From the NCBI RefSeq assembly GCF_014805625.2, contig NW_023998416.1, forward strand, positions 32,840,926-32,904,925: a stretch of DNA of 64,000 nucleotides, read 5' to 3'. This document shows, piece by piece, positions 58,491 through 64,000 of the stretch. How positions within the stretch are numbered: position 1 is the first letter of the stretch; each line of letters opens with the position of its first letter. Position numbers and translations under genes: made by a program. The notes beneath the pieces are model-generated. The model was not told the origin of the DNA. It worked only from the letters and a program-made list of their open reading frames with translations, and did no database searches. The stretch comes from Glossina fuscipes (taxonomy: Eukaryota; Arthropoda; Insecta; Diptera; Glossinidae).

Positions 58491-59211
58491 AGTCTTTGTT
58501 TTCATTTATAGTAGTACTCTAATAACCGGTTTTATGCAATAGGCTTTTGGCTACTCTTTTCCGTCCCTCCTTCCCCTGCTGCCAAATTAAGGCCTGAATA
58601 AAAGGCAAAAAAAAAGTGCCTTCGAAATTTCGATTTGTACGTTAAGTTACGAAATTTTTTTTCCTTTTTTTCTGTTTGTTTGAATTAAATTCTGTCTGAT
58701 GCTGTTCTTTGCGGTGGCTTTTAGGCCACAATTGCTGTACGTAAGTGCATGTGTGTTATTCTCTCGTTTTTTTTTTTTTTTTTTTTTTTTTGCTTCTTGT
58801 TAAATTCTGATCTCGTTCAGTTTGAACAAGAAATCCGTTATTTGACCCAATTCTACATGTATTGAAAGCTAAAACACAAACAATAAAAACCATGTTGTCA
58901 CTGTTGTCGTTGATTAAAGCGTGAAAGATTATTACGTATAAGCAGCATATGGTTGCCCTGTGTGTATGTGAAATGTCTGGTAGGTAGAAAGCTCATAAAA
59001 CCTAAGAAACTTTGTAATAGCGAGAAAGTTTCATAACTCAAGCTAACCGCAGAACTATGAATAGAAAATATATTATTTCTGATTTAGAATTTTAATCCGA
59101 GTCGCGCTAGTAAGCGTTTTGTGGCTTGTTTGCTTCTATGGTTTACTATTTTTTATCAGTTTTATTTTTAATGGTGGAAAGTAAAGAATAAAAACTCTTA
59201 CCACACTTATA

Positions 59212-59213
<2 letters not shown>

Positions 59214-59260
<47 letters not shown>
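59214..59260. repeat. (AT)n microsatellite, 47 bp
   Basis: Longest perfect AT run in the window. Confidence 0.97.
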
Positions 59261-59265
<5 letters not shown>

Positions 59266-59520
59266 TACATACGCACACAAAGGTATGTATACATATATGT
59301 GTGCATATGTATATTTAAACACAATTGTTTTTTTGTTTATCGTATATTTTTGTAATATAGTGACGGCGACGCGAGAAATTACATAAGACAAGATTTTCAG
59401 AATTATTATTATTATTATTATTATTGTTTGTTATTATGAATGTATGTGTGTATTTGTGTGTGTGTTTATGTAAGTATATGCAGGTGAATATGAATGCACC
59501 TGTATGTGTTTGTGTGTTGT

Positions 59521-59552
59521 GAGTTTGTGAGTTTGTGAGTTTGTGAGTTTGT
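59521..59552 (+). repeat. four tandem copies of GAGTTTGT
   Basis: A perfect 8-bp unit repeated four times inside GT-rich sequence. Confidence 0.95.
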
Positions 59553-59999
59553 GTGCTTATGTATAATTTAACTCAAACGGTGTAGTTGGAGTAATATAAA
59601 CAATTATAGTGTTAACAGTATTTTAACCTACATATTGCTCAAATGTGCTTTGTGTTTATGTAGGTTTTGTTTTATAATTTCACATATGTGGGTCATCGCG
59701 TTAAAAAAAAAAAAAAAAAAAAAAACAGAAAAGAAAAACACAAACTACAAAGAACTATTTATCCATAAATATTTTTACGATAAGTAAATACTTGGAAAAA
59801 GTAGCAAGCCATTGCATAATAAACGGTGACACACATATGCATGTAATCGTAACGTTCTAAAAGTAGATAGCGATGCCTAATGGATCTTACGAAAATAATA
59901 AGAAAACAAATTAAATACGCATTACGCAGACAAAATGAGCAATTAACCAAGAGCGAAATTGCTTTAAATAAATACAAATTTTTGCACACTGCACCACCT

Positions 60000-60310
60000 G
60001 TGCTACAAGGACATATTCAATTTGTGCGAAAGTATGCAACACTCAGAAGGACTTGAGATGGAGTCGCCTTTTATCCAGAATAATTTCCTGAGTCGATTTA
60101 TCTCTGTCCGTCCGTCTGTCTATCTGACCCTTCTAGTTTCTTGTGTTCAACGTACAGATCGTAACTTTTCAGACATTTTGATGAGCGATGAGTTTGATGA
60201 TTTGGATCGGAACACTTTTTCGCATATAATTGTAGTGTGATGTAAGCCTTATTTAACTGTGGTGTTATGTAGGGCATTAAATGGTAGGCTGTGGCCCATT
60301 ATCGTTTTTT
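60000..60310 (-). repeat. (GTCY) dispersed repeat, minus copy
   Basis: 'AAGGACTTGAGATGGAGTCG', 'TCCTGAGTCGATTTATCTCT', GTCCGTCCGTCTGTCTATCT, 'TTGTGTTCAACGTACAGATC', 'GGATCGGAACACTTTTTCG', ending 'GTAGGGCATTAAATGGTAGG' and CTGTGGCCCA. It contains a clear (GTCY) tract. Confidence 0.7.
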
Positions 60311-60599
60311 TACTTGTTTAGAATTGATTTTTCAAATATTTCAAAGGAAAGGCTTCAAATATTGAGTTCATGTCAAGTAATCAATGCTGTCTTTTATGAC
60401 CGACCGTCTAATCATCTGATCGTCTTAACGACAAAGTCATTATAGAAACAAATGTGATTGATTATACGAACGTGCTTGTCTGCTCCTACGAAAGTAAGTC
60501 AACACTCCTTCCCCTTATCTATTCAAGCATTTGTCGTTACACACGTTCAACATATCGCAAGGTGGACCATTCCCAGACAATATGTCTTAGTTCAGAAAA

Positions 60600-60790
60600 G
60601 CAAAGCAGAAATTTCACATGTCGACAAATTAGTGTCATTCTGCCAACGCCATACTCAGCTGGTGTTGCTCCTACTGGCTATTTTCTTTTCACACAATTAA
60701 ACAAAGGACTACATGATAATCTTTGGCTTCCAAGGACACTTATACAAAAAGGTATAATTAATAAACTAACTGACGGAATGGCGTAAATAA
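60600..60790 (+). mobile_element. mariner/Tc1-type transposase fragment
   Basis: The frame reads ILPTPYSAGVAPTGYFLFTQ, then LNKGLHDNLW, which aligns with 'lpHPPYSPDLAPsDyfLFp.LKk.l.g..'. It continues LPRTLIQKGIINKLTDGMA to a stop at 60786. The catalytic-block Pro-Asp-Leu is altered to AGV and the final Asp is changed to Gly. Only this part of the element is recognisable. Confidence 0.65.
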
Positions 60791-61419
60791 GCTTATATTG
60801 GCAGTTGGGTCGCGGATAGAAGTTCCTCTTATTTTTTAACAAACAATTATGTGAAATACGCTCTATAACAATAAGTCATGAGAACAATATCCTGGATATA
60901 AAAAGATTTTCCCTTTTTTTATAAGTCACTGCACCTATTTTCATTTCATTTATTCATCTATAAAGTGACTATAAAGCCATAGACGTGTTACCTAGTCACA
61001 TAGGTACACGTACTAATTTGGAAGGGTTTCTATTCGATCTAGAGAGCTTATTGTGGCAATTATTAAGCTCGCAACTAGATTTTGACGCACTTTAGACGGT
61101 CTCAGCACAAATTCATTTTCTCTTCTTCCTCAGGATCTAAACAAATTTTCAAATTTTTATTAAATATTACATTTATAGCGACAATTACCGGACTCAGTGT
61201 GTCTAAGAAGACGACAAAATGTGTTTTCTTTAAGAGAACTATCGGTCACAATCACGACTAGTTAGTGTTCACGGGTTGAAATGTCGGTACGGCAAAGCGT
61301 ACTTGTTGGTAGTCGTAGTGAGTATTCCGGAAGTAAACGCACATACGCAAGGGGCACACATCCACAAGAATTTCAGATTATGTCAACTTTTTTGATAATT
61401 ACACGATACACCCCCAGCA

Positions 61420-61690
61420 CACCCAGAAAGACTCGAGACAGGCGCATCTTTTATTACATCATTTTTTGAACCGATCTAAGTTTGTCTGGCCCTCTGTCCG
61501 TCTTGCTTTCTTTTGTTGAACCTACGCGCCGCACTTTTCAAGATAATTTGATGAAGTTTCGTACACTGTCGTGTTTCGGGCCAAGGGCGAGAGCTATTGA
61601 AAATGTTTTTAGATCGGGTCGATTGTCGATGTATAAATAACTGTAGGATGATGTAGGGTATTTAATAGTGCGCCCTGACCAACCATAGTT
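61420..61690 (-). repeat. (GTCY) dispersed repeat, minus copy
   Basis: 'GAAAGACTCGAGACAGGCGC', 'ATCTTTTATTACATCATTTT', 'TTGAACCGATCTAAGTTTGT', CCCTCTGTCCGTC, 'TTGATGAAGTTTCG', 'GGGCCAAGGGCGAGAGCTAT', 'GATGATGTAGGGTATTTAAT' and 'AGTGCGCCCTGACCA'. It is near full length and one of the best minus copies. Confidence 0.7.
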
Positions 61691-64000
61691 TTTTTTTTAC
61701 TCGTTTTATTCTTATTTTTTCTATAACTTTATTATTAAAATATTTACATTTTTTTTTTATTCTTTGAAAAAAAAAAAAAAAACTTTAAAATAAATTTTCC
61801 AAATTATTAGTTTCAAGATTTTCTTTCACTTTTGTTCATAAAAATTCATTAAGTCATTTTGTAAAGTAAACAAATTATGTGAAAAAGTTTTTGCTTTAAA
61901 TTCTTTAAATCAAAAGTTATGCTAACCATAGGAAGATAATTATGTATGTACGACTATACTCTCGCTTCTTTTTGGTCTACTTACGAATATGTGAATGTTG
62001 TATGTTTAGAATCTCAACCAGTTTATTAGTGAAAGTTTAGTTTATTCATCAATTTCGTATTTAGAAAAATAAAAAATGAATTTTTGTTTCTTTCATTCTT
62101 AATAAACTTTCGGACTAAACCAAAATAAAATTGAAGAAAAAATAAAAATAAAAGAATCGAAGCATTTCTGGCATAATTACTTAATGAAGTTATTGAAGAC
62201 TGAATGACCAACTGACCAAACACGAAACCCGTTAACCTGTGTGTAAGTGAGATTTAACAGTGAAGGAACAAAAAAAAAAAACCAAAAGAAATGCTTAAGA
62301 AAATAAATTTAAAAAAACGATAAGAAAAAACGAGTAAGAAAGTTATATTCGCCTTATAGCGAATCTCCGATGCCCATCACTACAACCCAATACTCCATAA
62401 ACATTTTGTTAAATGGCAACACCCCAGATCGGGGTGATCTGTTGATTTGTCTTGAAGTTTTGACTGTAAAAAATACATACCATGTACCATGTTTTGGATC
62501 CCACATAGAGGATAAATTCATATTTTTATTTGCTTTTTATGAGCATTCATATTTGATGGCAGATCGTGTCAACTTTTCGATGGTTCTCAATAATAATCAC
62601 TGTACTAAGTTTCAACCGAATGTCTAAAATTGTGAGGATTTGCTTTGCTTTCATGCATCATTGCTGATAAATTGCGCCTATTGTCGAAATACGCAATTTT
62701 AACTTTCTATCCCAATTGTTTGCCAAAATGGACGACAAACAAATGAACAGACCCAGATGGACAGATATTCTTAAATCATTTCAGAATTTTATGTCGATGG
62801 AAATATTACTTATATTATACGTATTATATATATGCAAATGTAATTTATTTTTTCTTCTTCGATAAGAGCTATATCCAGGATTATGAATGTTTGAAAGTTT
62901 TCTTCCATCTCTGCATAGGTATCCTTGATCGGCGTAAAATTCTGAAATTATTTAAAATTTGCGTATGTCTGTCGCCCATACTAGCAGGTAAATATGTGTA
63001 ATAATATTGATGTGTGCCTGCGTGCGTATGTGTGAATATATATATATAGTCATTGATCCTTTTCTGGCTACAATACATTCAGCCAAATTGAGCAACACTC
63101 CTCTAAGGTTAAAGTGTCACATTATAAAGAGTAGCATCGATCGAAAGCAATAGCAAAAAAAGTACTAACAAGCGAACATAAATGTAAGTAATTACATATA
63201 CAGGCACTACTAAGTATGGACTCGCGAACAACGACTTGGTAGTCGCGAATCTTACTCCCTCGCTTAAGCGGTACATAATGTCTTTTTAATTTTTTGTATT
63301 TTTTGATGCGACGAACGCAATAGCAAGTCCAGCATGCTACTTTCTCGTTATGTTGGTTTTAAAAAAATATAAAAAAAAATTCATATCTTTCGGTGTGACG
63401 GTATAACTACAATATTTTACATCATGAACGGAGCAATGAACTCCGGCGAACAATGTGAAAATTGGAACAAAACTTAAATTTTTGTTTATAAAATTTCTGT
63501 TCTACTGATGATTTGTTATTTATTGTTTAAGAAAACTGATTGTAATTCATTCGTTCATAATTTTATAGACAAGTGTTATTCGAAAGCGTGTGCATAGCAT
63601 CAGAAATTAAGAGGAAACAAAAAAAGAAGAAGAAATGAAAAGAGAAACATCAATCTCAGCAGGCAAGTGTTTATCGCATGTAACATAATAGTCGATCAAT
63701 CAGTTAACTAGCCAGACAGTCAGTAGGTCTGTCTCAAGCATAGTTGTTTACTAATTTTGTGTTTACGGATAGAGGAAAGCTTGCTCTTGCTTTCTTTTCT
63801 TTCTTTTCTTTCTTTGTAACGCAATTGTCATGGATTTCTAAAACAAAACAAAAAAATAATTAAATAAAAAATTGCACAGTTAGAAAGACAGATGTATGGC
63901 TGATAGAAGAAATGAGAAATGTGTAAAGGGAAGGGTAGGGAAGAGGATGATAGCATTTGTAATAGAAATTAATTGCGGTACTGCAGCTAAATAAAACGAA
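61690..64000. other. AT-rich intergenic DNA, no supported gene
   Basis: Contains poly-A/T tracts near 61689-61700 and 61766-61782, a decayed (GTCY)-family piece near 62740-62790 (GATGGACAGATATTCTTAAA), a tRNA-like motif at 63228-63275 and a (TTTC)n run near 63793-63817. Short open frames lack any recognisable feature. Confidence 0.45.
63228..63275 (+). repeat. tRNA-like dispersed motif, copy 2
   Basis: GACTTGGTAGTCGCGAATCT, then 'CTCGCTTAAGCGGTACA'. It is clearly related to 54225-54285, although the A-box-like part is shorter here. Confidence 0.4.

Noticed and set aside
1..64000. CRISPR arrays, operons, ribosome binding sites, replication origins
   Set aside because: The window is eukaryotic; the repeats seen are simple or transposon-derived and none has regular spacers.

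Overview
The window is AT-rich nuclear DNA of an insect, almost certainly a higher fly (Diptera: Brachycera). The signs are long non-coding stretches full of (TA)n, (CA)n, poly-A/T and CAG/CAA tracts, short GT-AG introns (62-153 bp) in a conserved gene, decayed mariner transposons, and many dispersed repeats carrying (GTCY)n-type tracts like the mini-me class of dipteran repeats. A tephritid-like fly is a reasonable guess, but nothing here proves the family. No bacterial, organellar or CRISPR features are present.

Only one gene can be named with confidence: a complete four-exon Bub1 spindle-checkpoint kinase gene on the + strand (CDS 4962-8758, 1168 residues). It has the N-terminal Mad3/BUB1 TPR-like domain, a polyQ tract, a GLEBS Bub3-binding motif, a KEN triplet and an intact C-terminal kinase domain. 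A second, weaker model is a small basic, cysteine-containing protein of 170 residues (CDS 22174-27457, + strand). It is joined across a 4.8-kb intron by phase-compatible splice sites and preceded by a possible 5'-UTR exon; I do not recognise its family. A 70-codon secreted-peptide-like ORF (18636-18848, +) and a 141-codon minus-strand open frame (43660-44085) are low-confidence candidates.

Layout: 1-4.9 kb is intergenic with a minus-strand mariner fossil (about 1990-2620). 4.96-9.3 kb is Bub1 and its 3' flank. 9.5-18 kb is repeat-rich intergenic DNA with mini-me-like copies, a second mariner fossil (17.1-17.6 kb) and the first clear copy of the dominant dispersed repeat. 19.4-21.5 kb is a dense microsatellite cluster. 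21.8-27.5 kb is the candidate small-protein gene, whose large intron holds tandem and dispersed repeats. 27.5-64 kb shows no supported multi-exon gene. It holds a non-LTR retrotransposon 3' end (36.8-37.4 kb), three more mariner fossils (44.1, 57.1-57.5 and 60.6 kb), repeated copies of the (GTCY) family in both orientations, tRNA-like relics and many simple repeats.

The genes do not form a pathway with one another. Apart from Bub1 and the candidate small protein, the window is mostly a record of old transposon activity. I found no convincing new multi-gene system. The items most worth following up are the unidentified small-protein gene, the dominant dispersed repeat with its roughly 150-bp internal tandem units, and the group of independent mariner relics.
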